DNA of 64,000 bases from Carex sylvatica (GCA_964058845.1 CAXKVR010000076.1:496001-560000), one strand, 5' to 3'; counted from the stretch's first letter, positions 39,604-51,188 are shown. Notes: a model not told the origin generated them from the sequence alone. A program made the numbers and translations.

Positions 39604-41023
39604 TGATGTGAAAATTCTATTCTCTTATGCAAGTAATAAATACTAATTTATACTAAATTCGGTTGCAAGTGTACAACCTAGTCAAGTAGTACTTAGGGAT
39701 CGTCTCCACAGGGACAAGTCGGAATATCAATTCTAACCTAACGATTTAATTTAGTAAAAGCGCAGTAAAAAGGGTTTTGTTTGTTTGTTGAGGTTTGTTT
39801 GGTGGTGATTAAACTGAATTAAACTAAAGTCTTAAAGCGAGATTTGATTTTAAACAAGTAAGAGAAATTATGGTTTCTTAGGGTTCCTATCCACTAATGT
39901 CATGATTAATTGGTTCGTTAAATTTGTTCTTATAGTTATGAAGGCACAGTTGGATGTTATAGGTACAAAGTGATATCTCTATATTAATACCATCTTCAAA
40001 TTAGAATAAACGTCACCTCTCGGTACTTGGCTACACTAATCTAAAGTCATTAAGTTCTTTACTGTCCCAATTTATCTAGAAAGCTATTCGTCACCTCTCG
40101 GTACTTGGCACAATTTTCTAAACTATTGGGCGAAGCCCGTATAAGACACGCGTCACCTCTCGGTACTTAGCCTATCAAATACCCTATTCTTTATGGTCGA
40201 GACTTAATATTCAATTTCTCAATTGCAAATACTAAACCCTAAGATTTCATGTGATTTCGATTAAGTCTTCACAATCATTTAAAATAGAGAATAGATCATA
40301 ATAAAGAACAAAAAGATATGAGATAAAACAAACTAAATCATAACAAAGGTTTCAATTACAGCCCTAATTAACCCTAGAAAAGCTTTTAGCCAGTCATGGC
40401 TAAAACACAAATGAAATTAAAAGAGTTCAAAGAGTTTCGAATGAAAGAAAAACAATAAAACCGGTTGATCAATGATGTTCTTTTCCCCCTTCTTTCTCTC
40501 CTTTTTCTCCTCTCTTTTCTCTCTTCTTTTCTGTCTAAAAACTGTCTAATTTTCGTCCCCTAACCGTTATATATCTAATCCCCCGCAAAATCTAAATAAA
40601 TAACTAAAAATAGCAAATTCGGGCTCTGAACCGACTTATTGCGGGCCGCAATCAATTCTATTGCGGCCCGCAATGAATTGAGGCAGTTATACTTGTCGCG
40701 CAGAAACTGTAGAAGTCATTACGGGCCGCAATGAATATGGTTATGGGCCGCAATGAATGCGCAGGAATAAAAGGCTCTGCCTTGTTTTGTTGCGGGCCGC
40801 AATAACATTGACAGTTGCTCCAATCTTTTCGTGCTGACTTGCTACAAATCACCCGTTTTGCTCCGTTAAGTTCCAAATACTTGATTACCTGTAAAATAAA
40901 AATAGCTAGGGCAGTAACTTGAACTTTCGGACATTTTTACCTAATTAAACCTAATTTAATCAAAACTTGGCTTAATTTACATAACTAACCCTAGGTTTCA
41001 ATAAACACAATTTCGGCTTATCA
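39604..41023 (-). repeat. Athila-like 3' LTR (1,420 bp)
   Basis: On the minus strand it begins TGATAAGCCG and ends CACATCA. It is closely similar to the right LTR, differing by scattered substitutions, many of them C/T, and by gain or loss of palindrome units. It contains three spaced copies of CGTCACCTCTCGGTACTTGG (about 40011, 40090 and 40150) and several TTGCGGGCCGCAA palindromes (40638-40803). Confidence 0.9.
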
Positions 41024-42043
41024 AATTCCCCCAAGCCTAGTCCTTGCTTTTCCCAAGCAAGTCTAAACACTAACGGAAATCTCCGAGACTGGTTACGTCT
41101 TTTAAACCAAGTTATCTAAACTATCTTAATAACAAAGGTTAAAATTGAAAATTGATTAGTCAAGGCAAATTAGGGTTTAAACAACTTAATTCGAAGAATG
41201 AGTGTGGTAGTAGAACAAATTTTTTTTTTTTTTCGGATTTCTTTCAATGATCTTTTTCACCTCACAAACACAAGTTTTTGTTTTTAATTAAGCAAATTTA
41301 TACCTACATGACACTTCAGAGTTGGTGAATCTTAAATTTTTCTTCCCAGTCTACAAGTGACAACCAATTCCAGAGAATCCTTTGAAACCAATTCCAGCAA
41401 ATTTAAGGGTGTAGACTGTGCCTGATGCTTTGACTTTTTTATACTTGTGCATCCGTCTGTTTTTGGCTCGCTCATTTTTCCACTCATTTTTATTTTATTT
41501 ATTTTTTTTAATTAATTTTTTTTTTATTATTATTATTATTATTTTTTTTTTATTATTATTATTATTATTTTTTTTTTGTGTGGATATATCTGTCCTATGG
41601 ACTTCAATCCAACATAGCTCACTTTTTCAGCCTACACCTTTGTTCAATTAAGTTCGATTAGAAAAGGATTTCTGAGTCTCGCGCAAAGTCTCCTACGGGC
41701 ACCAAGCCTTTCGGAAACTCTTGGCATTGCGCGTCTGAGACTTGATTTTCAATATGTAAAACAGGTTCTTAATGTAAGACCACAGGTACTAAGGTATCAT
41801 AAGGCATTAACTCGCAAATTATCTACCTTCATTTGTGCCATGAGGTTATATCATCGAAATCACCAAAAATTTTTTTTTTTTTTTTTTGAAATATACCCCT
41901 CAAATTATATTGTTTTTTCCCTAATACAAGATACAATTCCCTATAAATTACCCCCCCAAGCCTATCCATTAGCACCGTCTCGGTGCAACAAACAAACTAA
42001 AGAAAGTAAAAAGAAAAGGGAATAAGAAAGCTCACAATGGTGA

Positions 42044-43690
42044 TCAATCCTGAGAAGATGGACCAGTCTCCTGAGATGGTGTACGTCTAGGTCGTCTGCG
42101 CCTCGGTATCGGATCAGCTGAAACAAATCCAGAGCGCGACATATGCGTGTAGATGCGGTCGGTCCGATGGTACGTGCCATGCTGCTGCTCGGCCATCTCA
42201 TCAACATCGCCTGCCAGATCATTGTATTGAACGTGCATGTGTCCCATCTGCGTGTTGAGCTGAGTCATGTCCGATTGAACAGTGTTGAACTGGCCCGCCA
42301 TGTAGGTCTGATGCTCGCCATACTGGCTATGCATGTAAGCGCGGAGGTCGGCAATCTGTTGGTCGACAGAGTTGCACCGCTCGTCCACATAGGAGCGCAG
42401 CTCCGTGTACTGTGTGGCACTCTGAGTCGCCAAATTGGTGATGTTGGTGTTCATTGTTTGCATCAGTTCATACATCTGCCGTGGAGTCGGTTGGTCGGGA
42501 CCGGGAGCCCAATAAGGTGGCTGCGGAGCGTTATGCTGCTCGGGCTGAGGCATCCCAAATGGATCGATAGGTGGCTGTGAGGCAAGGTCGGCACCGGCCT
42601 GATCCTGGTACTGCGGCTGTAGTGGTGGGGCCACATTAAGGGGCAGAATCCAAGTGGTAGGGTCGGCCCTATCGATCGGAACTGGCAGGGGTAGAGGAAC
42701 TTGCTGACCAGCACGGGAAATGAAGAAGTGTTGGTTGCCAATCCGAGTAAACATACCGGCCGTCTAAAGATATGCCATATCAATGAATTCGGTTTGTTTT
42801 TGGAGGCGTGTTGCAAGAACTCGGTAAACCGGACCCTCTACAGGAATCACACAATGGTAGATGGCAAGACGGGTCACAAATCCACCAATAGAAATCATAC
42901 CACCCGGACTGGCATTGTCTCGCATGCCCAGGATGTTGTTGAACATGAAGGCGCCGACGTTAGGTAGTATCTCGGGTCTGGTTTGGGCATTGAGCATGGC
43001 ATATATGAAGAAGATCTCGCTCTCGCCCATAGTACCCACCGTTTCACTGCGTACAAAAATAGTAAAGGCAAGAGCACGCTGGATGTAGCGGAACACGGGA
43101 TGGCTGATCTGTCTGGCCTTGTAAGTCCTCCTAGAACCACCAATCAGCTAACATGAGAAGTCGTAGAAGTTCGTGTTCTCATCCCAATCAAGGGTCTCCA
43201 CTGCATCAGGAATATTAGGGAACCCCATGATGTTGTTGACCGTATCCATGGTGATGGAATACTTCGCACCGTCCATGTAGTACGTCGCCAGATTCTCATA
43301 TTCCATTTCTAGAGTAGACAAAAATTCATAAGTTAGAGTACGATAAGCTGGCATTGATATGGTGCAGTAATTCCAAATACCAAGGGTAGACATAAGAGAT
43401 TGGACCTCATCCAAAATACCTAAGGACTGCAGAGTAGGTATATGGATGTTTGGGCTGAACAATCCGTTTAGACTGAAGAGACTGGAAATGGTCTCGTTCC
43501 GTCGGGGACCTAAACCAAAGACCAAAGTCAGGTTGGATGTTCTCAGGCCACTGTGTTTCAGGTAAAGTGGTCCAATCGGGCTGGTCAGACATATTCTCGT
43601 CAGAAAAACCGCTGGTATGAGCAGTTGCTCTCTTATACTATTTGGAACGTTTGGGAGGTAAGAAATCATCACCCTCAGTCATTTTACCCT
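42044..43690 (-). pseudogene. Athila-type ORF in envelope position, broken
   Basis: Read on the minus strand. Its frames carry FLSTLEMEYENLATYYMDG, NNIMGFPNIPDAVETLDWD, then YIQRALAFTIFVRS and MISIGGFVTRLA, a pattern typical of the Athila-specific ORF (plant retrotransposon protein, not a proven envelope). A stop near 43628, a frameshift around 43430, and in-frame TAG codons at 43150-43148 and 42766-42764 break it. The last part (42754-42044) is Pro/Gln-rich, then predicted coiled coil (VDQQIADLRAYMHSQYG), then a basic tail. Not functional as one protein. Confidence 0.7.
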
Positions 43691-43829
43691 TTCCCCTTGT
43701 TTTTGGTGGCATGTTTGGTATGGTTCAGTTCGGTACAAGCAATTACAATACTCAATCACCAATTGGTATAATTCAAGCGCAATTCACAACGTATTTTACC
43801 TCGATTGATCAATTAAAATATAAAAGAGT

Positions 43830-46595
43830 TTAGAGATACAACCGAATGTGTGCAATCAAACCATAATGAAGTGAAGAAGTTGAGTAATGCAGCCGAGAAG
43901 TCCAAACTCCGAGTCGAAGCCCCAAATTCCAAAAAAAATCAGTAAAGGAGGGTTTCTGCGTGTATGGTTGCGGGCCGCAAGAAGGTTGGTTGCGGGCCGC
44001 AATTATTTTATGATTTTCTTTCTCCTCTAACTGAAGAGGTTGCGGACCGCAATTGGTTTCATTTCGGGCCGCAAAAATATCAATAGAGCTCGTTTTGTGA
44101 GTTTGTTCGCACTCCTGATCCATCCAATACTCAAATGAACCATACCTCAAGTTGTTCATGAGCTCTTGATCTATCAACCTGTCAAGAATATCAACACTAA
44201 AAACACTTTGATCGTTAGATGGATATCTCATAGATCTTTTGATATCGAATGTAAATTTTTCTTCACCAATGTTCATTGTTATAATTCCATCATGAACATA
44301 AATTACAGCTTTTGCTGTATTGAGAAATGGTCTACCTAGCAAGAGTGGTGTATGAGTGTCCTCATCCATGTCAACCACAACAAAATCTATTGGTACAAAG
44401 AACTTTCCAATTTGAATTGGCAAGTCCTCTACCACTCCTAGAGGTAACTTAACCGATTGGTCTGCCAATTGAAGAGATATTCTATTTGGCTTAAGTTTTT
44501 CAACACCTAACCTATACACCGACTTTGGCATAAGACTTACGCTTGCTCCTAGATCACAAAGTGCACGTTTGAATTGGACATTTCCTATTGAACATGGTAT
44601 GGAAAATTTACCCGGATCATCCAATTTTTTGGGCAATTCATTCATTACCATGGCACTACCGTTGGTGTCTAAGGATATCATTTGTACTTCTTCAAGCTTA
44701 CGCCTATTTGAAAGAATGTCCTTGAAAAATTTGGTGTAAACCGGCATTTGGGTCATTACCTCAGTCAATGGTAGGTTTACATGCAATTGTTTCAACAGTT
44801 CAAGGAATTTGGCAAATTGTTTGTCGGTTTTCTCATTCTTAAGTCTACCAGGAAAAGGTGCGTATTTGTGAGGAGGAGTGTAGAGAGGTACTTGTGCACT
44901 TACTTTTGGCGACTCATCTTGAGATGACTTTGCTTGGTTGGCATGGTTGCTTGGTGCAATTGGAGTAGTTTCCTTTGAGGCGGAATCCTCATGTGTGGAG
45001 ATGTGCTCATCATTGCCTCTTGTCTCTTCACCTTGCGGTTGCACGTAGTCACTCTTTGGCAAAGGTGGATTCTCATATTGCATACCGCTGCGAAGCATGT
45101 GCCTAACCGCCTTGACATCCTTGGGATTGTTCTCGGGTTTTGGCGGAAGGGTGCCCGGTTGGTGAGAGAATTGTGTAGCTTGTTGTGCAACTTGGTTTTC
45201 AAGCATTTTATTTTGGGTTGCCAATATATCTACCTTTTTGGTCAATTCATCAAACTTTTGGTTTTGACTTGTCATGAAAGCCTCCATCATCAATTCAAGA
45301 TTGGATTTCGGTTGTACATTAGAACCATACCCTTGGGTACCATAACCTTGATTTGGTCTATTATAGTTTGAGTTACCTTGGTTGTTTTGATTACCTTGGG
45401 TCGGTTGGTCATTTTGTCTCCACGAAAAGTGTGGATGATTTCTCCACCCGGGGTTGTAAGTATTGGCATAAGGATTGTTATTTGGTTTGAAATTGCCTTG
45501 GTTAATTACATTAACCTCTTCAATACTACCCTCATTACTTAGGCCACAATTAATTGCTAGATGATTGGTACCACCACAAATTGAACAAGAAAGAAAAGAT
45601 GAATTGTTTACCGAGTTTACGCTCATTTGATCAATTTTGCGATTCAAAGCGGCAATTTCTGCAGCCAAGTTCGGATTCGAATTCACCTCTTTCATCCCCC
45701 GCTGCATGATCATCGGTGTCTCCCTAGGGTTGTGCCATTGGCTTTGGTTAAGAGCCATGTCATCAACCAACTTGTATCCATCAATAGCCCCTTTATTCAT
45801 GAGACTCCCTCCAGCAGCTGCGTCTAACATACCCTTGTCCTGTGGCATGAGACTGTTGTAGAAGATTTGCAATAAATTCCATCCCTCGATCCCATGGTGG
45901 GGACAGCACCTCTGCAGTTCTTGAAATCTCTCCCACGCCTCGCTCATGGTTTCATCTCCTTTCTGTCGGAAATTGTGGATTTGATGGCGCAAGGAGTTTG
46001 TTTTGGACGGCGGAAAGAATTTGTTAAGAAAGGCATTTGCCACCTTAGGCCAAGTATTCATGTTCTCGGGCCGTTGTCCCCTTATCCAACCTTTAGCCTT
46101 ATCTGCAAGAGAAAAGGTGAAGGCCATTACTTTAAGATCTTCGGGAGAAACAGTTTGTACCTTAATTGTGCTGCAGATTTCTTCAAAATTGGCTAAGTGT
46201 TGTGTGGCATCTTCGTGAAGCAGACCATGGAACAGATTACGCTGCACCATGCTAACCCATGCAGGCGGAATTTGATATTCTTCAGCATTGATAGTAGGTG
46301 CCGTATAGCCAAGGTGGATTTCCTCAGCCCTAGGTGCTGTGAAGTCTCTCAAAGGGCGGTTGGCATCGGCTGCTTCATTGTTTTCTCTTTCAACAGCGGC
46401 TGCCCGTAAACGTTGAAGTTCATTAGCCATCTGATTTCGTTCTCTCTGAAGGTTTTCAAAACGAATATCTTCATTTTCGGTCGACATGTCTAACCGACGT
46501 GGGTTTAAGTGCAAGAAAGGTCCCCTTGTCGGGTGTTTGTTTCTTCTCTCGTAGAAAAGATGAGTTGATCTTTTCCTAGAAAACCACTCAACCAA
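43830..46595 (-). CDS. Gag-protease of the Athila-like element
   Basis: A 921-aa frame. The likely start is Met37 (46487, MSTENEDIRFENLQRERN), which follows the leader more naturally than the first Met. Order: coiled-coil-like N-terminus; retrotransposon gag domain (about 120-290, with WIRGQRPENMNTWPKV and FFPPSKTNSLRHQI); zinc knuckle CSICGGTNHLAINC (about 343); Asn/Gln-rich linker; aspartic protease with ALCDLGASVSLMPKS (about 685) and PLLLGRPFLNTAKAVI. The protease has DLG in place of DTG, common in Athila. The frame ends shortly after protease, where RT should begin. The C-terminus contains two AARN and CGPQP repeats encoded by the palindromic motif. Confidence 0.85.
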   Translation of the reverse strand: MVEWFSRKRSTHLFYERRNKHPTRGPFLHLNPRRLDMSTENEDIRFENLQRERNQMANELQRLRAAAVERENNEAADANRPLRDFTAPRAEEIHLGYTAPTINAEEYQIPPAWVSMVQRNLFHGLLHEDATQHLANFEEICSTIKVQTVSPEDLKVMAFTFSLADKAKGWIRGQRPENMNTWPKVANAFLNKFFPPSKTNSLRHQIHNFRQKGDETMSEAWERFQELQRCCPHHGIEGWNLLQIFYNSLMPQDKGMLDAAAGGSLMNKGAIDGYKLVDDMALNQSQWHNPRETPMIMQRGMKEVNSNPNLAAEIAALNRKIDQMSVNSVNNSSFLSCSICGGTNHLAINCGLSNEGSIEEVNVINQGNFKPNNNPYANTYNPGWRNHPHFSWRQNDQPTQGNQNNQGNSNYNRPNQGYGTQGYGSNVQPKSNLELMMEAFMTSQNQKFDELTKKVDILATQNKMLENQVAQQATQFSHQPGTLPPKPENNPKDVKAVRHMLRSGMQYENPPLPKSDYVQPQGEETRGNDEHISTHEDSASKETTPIAPSNHANQAKSSQDESPKVSAQVPLYTPPHKYAPFPGRLKNEKTDKQFAKFLELLKQLHVNLPLTEVMTQMPVYTKFFKDILSNRRKLEEVQMISLDTNGSAMVMNELPKKLDDPGKFSIPCSIGNVQFKRALCDLGASVSLMPKSVYRLGVEKLKPNRISLQLADQSVKLPLGVVEDLPIQIGKFFVPIDFVVVDMDEDTHTPLLLGRPFLNTAKAVIYVHDGIITMNIGEEKFTFDIKRSMRYPSNDQSVFSVDILDRLIDQELMNNLRYGSFEYWMDQECEQTHKTSSIDIFAARNETNCGPQPLQLEEKENHKIIAARNQPSCGPQPYTQKPSFTDFFWNLGLRLGVWTSRLHYSTSSLHYGLIAHIRLYL
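43968..44075. repeat. GC palindrome cluster in the gag 3' end
   Basis: Four copies of TTGCGGGCCGCAA or close variants (for example 43968 and 43990, then diverged forms near 44040 and 44065). The same palindrome occurs in both LTRs. Confidence 0.85.
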
Positions 46596-46726
46596 ATCTG
46601 TGGCGTTCGGGGTTGGAGGTTCCTCTGCCAGATTTCAACCTGAAAAATGAGAGAGAAATAAAGCAAAAGAAAATTAAAAACAATTACTAACTAAATTACT
46701 TAGGTTTGAAATAATATTCACCGTTA

Positions 46727-46744
46727 TCCCCGGCAACGGCGCCA
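46727..46744 (-). other. tRNA-Asp primer binding site
   Basis: The minus strand reads TGGCGCCGTTGCCGGGGA, complementary to the 3' end of tRNA-Asp and characteristic of Athila/Tat elements. It lies 6 bases inside the LTR edge at 46751. Confidence 0.92.
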
Positions 46745-46827
46745 AAAACTTGATGTGAAAATTCTATTCTCTTATGCAAGTAATAAATCCTAATTTATAC
46801 TAAATTCGGTTGCAAGTGTACAACCTA

Positions 46828-48912
46828 TGTTGGGGTTTTGACAGTTCAAACCCATTGATTTGATTAAGTGCGGAAAGAACGTAAAACAAAATTTTTACTT
46901 CTAATCTTAATCCAAGGATTAAACGGGATATGTCAGGAAACATTCCAAGGGGTCCACCTTCCGTATTCCTTTGACATCAGAACCCTATTTAATCCTTTTA
47001 CAGATCTACTCCATAATTGATTTCTAAAACATTAATCTACTTACCAGTTAAATAGATTAATATAACTTGTATATACCTTGTTTCCAAATTCTGATTGGAA
47101 AGCAGACCGAGCGAGAAGAGCTACACCAGGGAATGACTCGTCTCGGAGTATCACACGTGTGATACCTCTATTGGTTATCCACCAGGACTAACCAGAGAGC
47201 GGTTTATTTCTTATTGCCAGAAATACCGTAAACCGCGGTTTTCTGCAAAAACACTATTCACCGAGAAAAGGACGAAATAACACTATTCACGAATTTGCAG
47301 TTATTCAGATTCACTAATGAGCAAAAACTGAAATACCGCAAAATTCGAGAAAACACTATTCACCAATCCCATAAATATACTTCTCAACAACCCGCAAGAT
47401 TATACGTCAACTACGTATAACTTTCTTTTTCCAACCGAAACACTATTTGGGAGAGAAACCGAGAAAGAGAGAAAATAGAAACTCGAATCGATCTGACAAT
47501 CTGATACGATGTGAATTAGCAAGCTTTTCTCTTACCCTCACCCCTCTATTTATAGGCATTTGAGGAGGTTTGGAAATTACGAAAATGCCATTTACCAAAA
47601 TGCCATTTATGGAAATGCCATTTATGGAAATGCCATTTACCAAAATGCCATTTACGGAAATGCCATTGAATGGATAAGGATGATGACATGTCATGTGTAA
47701 AAAGACCAAAATGCCCTTGTGGATAATGTTGATGACATGTATGGATAATGATGAATTTAAAAGACAAAATATCCATATGTCATATATATAATTGTTCTGA
47801 ACAATTATATTTCTTGCGGTTGTTGTTTCGGTAATTTTTATACAACGTGTCGTGCACGTTTATAAATTAACCGTTGTTTTTGCTTGTCATCTTATATGAC
47901 ATTTATAATTTAATTATAACACGTATAATTAATTATAACCATCTTAATATTAATTATAATCAATTTATAATTAATCAATAAGATTCTCCAATTAGCTCCT
48001 ATACGGTGTGACCCAATAGGATCTGTGTTATGTTGGTAAATAGAATTAAAACTGTTTTAACTTCTATAATCATGAGAGGCATCTGGCATAACGCGTCATG
48101 ACCATCCAATTACACAGATGATGCTGTACTGTACAATATCACGATCCAGTAAACTATCTTACTTGTGTCAGTTCTTTCGTCTCATAGCTATCAGATCAGT
48201 TTCAAGGTAGGTGTGTGTCATCCTTGCAAACTTAATCTTTTCTTGATCTTGAGCAGAATATCAAATATAATTACTCTTGTAATTATACCGCTAGCAGATA
48301 ATCTTACTCTATCAAGGGGCCCAGTGATGCTATAGCTCGTATAGAGATACGAGGGACAATAGTACTTTTGGTAAACCATCACTACCTCAGCTAAGTTATG
48401 TGTACCGAAAAGCTACCGTTATAACTGCATTTTACCGACAGCGTTAGATAACAATCACACATACACATTTCTTAGTAGGAAAGATGAATACCTCATACTT
48501 TAGAACTTAACACTGAATGAAAACATTAATGACACATACACAATTCCATTTAATGTTTCATTCGGGGTCTGTCAAATACCATGTTCCTAGAACATGTATC
48601 TATGTGATTAAAATGACATCTCTTGTCAGTGGTCTGTAAAACTTGACCATCTTTTAATCCACATACTAACCTTGTAACGGTTAATTAGTGTTCCTGCTAA
48701 TTACCTCGGTTAGTGACTTTTAAGAATATATATCATCTATATTATGAAGTTTCACAATTCCAGTTATTGACTCTAGTCAGATAAAGGAATGATTCATAAA
48801 TGTAATAATATTCAAGGCAACAAAATGACAGTTTATTTAATCACTCAATTCATGAACAAAGCTTTATGATAATTTATCGTATTATTGACTTCTAGATTAT
48901 TACAAACTAACA
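46828..48912. mobile_element. Solo LTR (2,085 bp) inside the Athila-like LTR
   Basis: It begins TGTTGGGG and ends CTAACA, flanked by ACCTA on both sides (46823-46827 and 48913-48917), a 5-bp target duplication. The other Athila LTR shows the site undisturbed. No coding region. It is probably the product of LTR-LTR recombination of a later retrotransposon; its family is not identified. Confidence 0.87.
47578..47670. repeat. 15-bp tandem repeat in the solo LTR
   Basis: ATGCCATTTACCAAA, ATGCCATTTATGGAA and similar units recur about six times. Minus-strand open frames with NGIS and NGIL repeats come from this array and are not genes. Confidence 0.85.
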
Positions 48913-50399
48913 ACCTAGTCAAGTAGTACTTAGGGATCGTCTCCACAGGGACAAGTCGGAATATCAATTCTAACCTAACGATTTAATTTAGTAAAAGCGC
49001 AGTAAAAAGGGTTTTGTTTGTTTGTTGAGGTTTGTTTGGTGGTGATTAAACTGAATTAAACTAAAGTCTTAAAGCGAGATTTGATTTTAAACAAGTAAGA
49101 GAAATTAGGGTTTCTTAGGGTTCCTATCCACTAATGTCATGATTAATTGGTTCGTTAAATTTGTTCTTATAGTTATGAAGGCACAGTTAGATGTTATAGG
49201 TACAAAGTGATATCTCTATATTAATACCATCTTCAAATTAGAATAAACGTCACCTCTCGGTACTTGGCTACACTAATCTAAAGTCATTAAGTTCTTTACT
49301 GTCTCAATTTATCTAGAAAGCTATTCGTCACCTCTCGGTACTTGGCACAATTTTCTAAACTATTGGGTGAAGCCCGTATAAGACACGCGTCACCTCTCGG
49401 TACTTAGCCTATCAAATACCCTATTCTTTATGGTCGAGACTTAATATTCAATTTCTCAATTGCAAATACTAAATCCTAAGATTTCATGTGATTTCGATTA
49501 AGTCTTCACAATCATTTAAAATAGAGAATAGATCATAATAAAGAACTAGAAGATATGAGATAAAACCAACAAATCATAACAAAGGTTTCAATTACAGCCC
49601 TAATTAACCCTAGAAAAGATTTTAGCCAGTCATGGCTAAAACACAAATGAAATTAAAAGAGTTCAAAGAGTTTCGAAGAAAAAAATAATAATAAAACCGG
49701 TTGATCAATAATGTTCTTTTCCCCCTTCTTTCTCTCCTTTTTCTCCTCTCTTTTCTCTCTTCTTTTCGGTCTAAAAACTGTCTAATTTTTGTCCCCTAAC
49801 CGTTATATATCTAATCCCCCGCAAAATCTAAATAAATAACTAAAAATAGCAAATTCGGGCTCTGAACCGACTTATTGCGGGCCGCAATGAATGGAGGCAG
49901 TTATACTTGTCGCGCAGAAACTGTAGAAGTCATTACGGGCCGCAATGAATATGGTTACGGGCCGCAATGAATGCGCAGGAATAAAAGGCTCTGCCTTGTT
50001 TTGTTGCGGGCCGCAATAGGAATCATTTCGGGCCGCAATAACATTGACAGTTGCTCCAATCTTTTCGTGCTGACTTGCTACAAATCACCCGTTTTGCTCC
50101 GTTAAGTTCCAAATACTTGATTACCTGTAAAATAAAAATAGCTAGGGCAGTAACTTGAACTTTCGGACATTTTTACCTAATTAAACCTAATTTAATCAAA
50201 ATTTGGCTTAATTTGCATAACTAACCCTAGGTTTCAATAAACACAATTTCGGCTTATCAGCGAAGTACCGTAGTCCAACTCTATATAATATAACTATATT
50301 AGCACATAATTCATAATTAAAATGATTTATCGTTCAATTAGCCGTTTGAAGTTTATTAAATAAATTAAGTTATTTTAATAAATTTAAGTTGATACTAAT

Positions 50400-51188
50400 C
50401 AAGGTTCTAAATAGCGTTTATCGCGTCATAGCGGAAAGCGTAAAAAAAAAGCTATAGCGAAAACTATGCTACATAGCATTTTTTTTTTAATATAAAAATT
50501 ATATCATATATTTGTACTAAATATTAACATTATCTAAGTCTCATAGAACAATAAATAACATCAAATTGATTAAAAAATTATAATATTCTTGTTGAACCAA
50601 TACAAAGTCCAAATTGCGACTCAAAATATCCATAGTAATACTAATATCATAAACTATCGATCTTTTTCTATTCAAAATATATTCAACATCATGACATAAT
50701 CTATATTTTTTATATTTAAATTTCAAAATAACCTAGACATCATGGCATAATTAACTATCTTAATCTATTCAAAATATTCAAACTACCATATAGTAAGTAT
50801 CATTTTGTTAGTTCAAAAAATATCTTAATATATTCAATCTGAGTCTTTATTTAAAACCCATATAAATTGAAAAAAAAAAAAAAACAACTCATGTTGTATA
50901 GCGCGCTGTAACTTCGTTATTTGATTTCGTTTGATAAACCTCTCATTTAATAATTAATAATTTAATATAAAACTTAGTATGTCAATTGTAAAAAAAGAGA
51001 GGTTAAAATCTAATCTAAGTCCAAATAAAGCCCACATAAATTGGAAAAAAAAAACTCATGTTGCATAGCGCGCACTATTGAGCTACATGCTATGCACTAT
51101 AAGCGTTTGTAGCTCAAATAACACGTTTTGATACTATAATTTAGCGTTTAGGATCCAAAAACACTATAGCGCGCTACTTAGAACACTG
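50400..51188. mobile_element. hAT-like MITE with CAAGGTTCTAAATAGCG end
   Basis: The left CAAGGTTCTAAATAGCG pairs with the right CGCTACTTAGAACACTG. Flanks ATACTAAT and ACACTAAC agree at 6 of 8 bases, both differences being T/C, so an aged 8-bp target duplication is likely. The interior repeats TATAGCG words. No ORF of note. Confidence 0.65.

Larger units (their letters stand above)
39604..50259 (-). mobile_element. Athila-like Ty3-gypsy element lacking RT and integrase
   Basis: Target duplication GCGAA at 39599-39603 and 50260-50264. In minus orientation the 5' LTR is 50259-46751 (interrupted) and the 3' LTR is 41023-39604. The primer site TGGCGCCGTTGCCGGGGA (46744-46727) matches tRNA-Asp, as in Athila. 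The 5.7-kb interior encodes gag-protease and a decayed envelope-position ORF of Athila type, but I find no reverse transcriptase, RNase H or integrase. It would have to move with help from a complete relative. Confidence 0.9.
46751..50259 (-). repeat. Athila-like 5' LTR, split by a solo LTR
   Basis: The LTR parts are 46751-46827 and 48918-50259 once the target duplication is discounted, 1,419 bp in total against 1,420 bp for the other LTR. The palindrome array differs: one unit is missing near 49880 and one extra unit (ATTTCGGGCCGCAATAAC) is present near 50025. Confidence 0.9.
39213..50281. mobile_element. Fold-back MITE split by the Athila-like element
   Basis: The left arm GAGTTGAACTACAGTAAGTA and onward (39213) and the right arm, read back from 50281 as GAGTTGGACTACGGTACTTC, are inverted. 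The MITE parts are 39213-39603 and 50265-50281, about 410 bp in all, with the retrotransposon between. Inner words GATCTGAACTGTTCAA and GATCTCCATATT link it to family F. Confidence 0.75.

Noticed and set aside
40008..40170. Spaced repeats considered as a CRISPR array
   Set aside because: Three repeats with unequal spacing inside a plant retrotransposon LTR, and no cas genes; eukaryotic context.
42143..42580. 145-codon plus-strand frame
   Set aside because: Antisense to the Athila coiled-coil segment, whose composition is more protein-like.
47443..47776. Minus-strand frames with NGIS-type repeats
   Set aside because: Produced by the 15-bp tandem array in a solo LTR.
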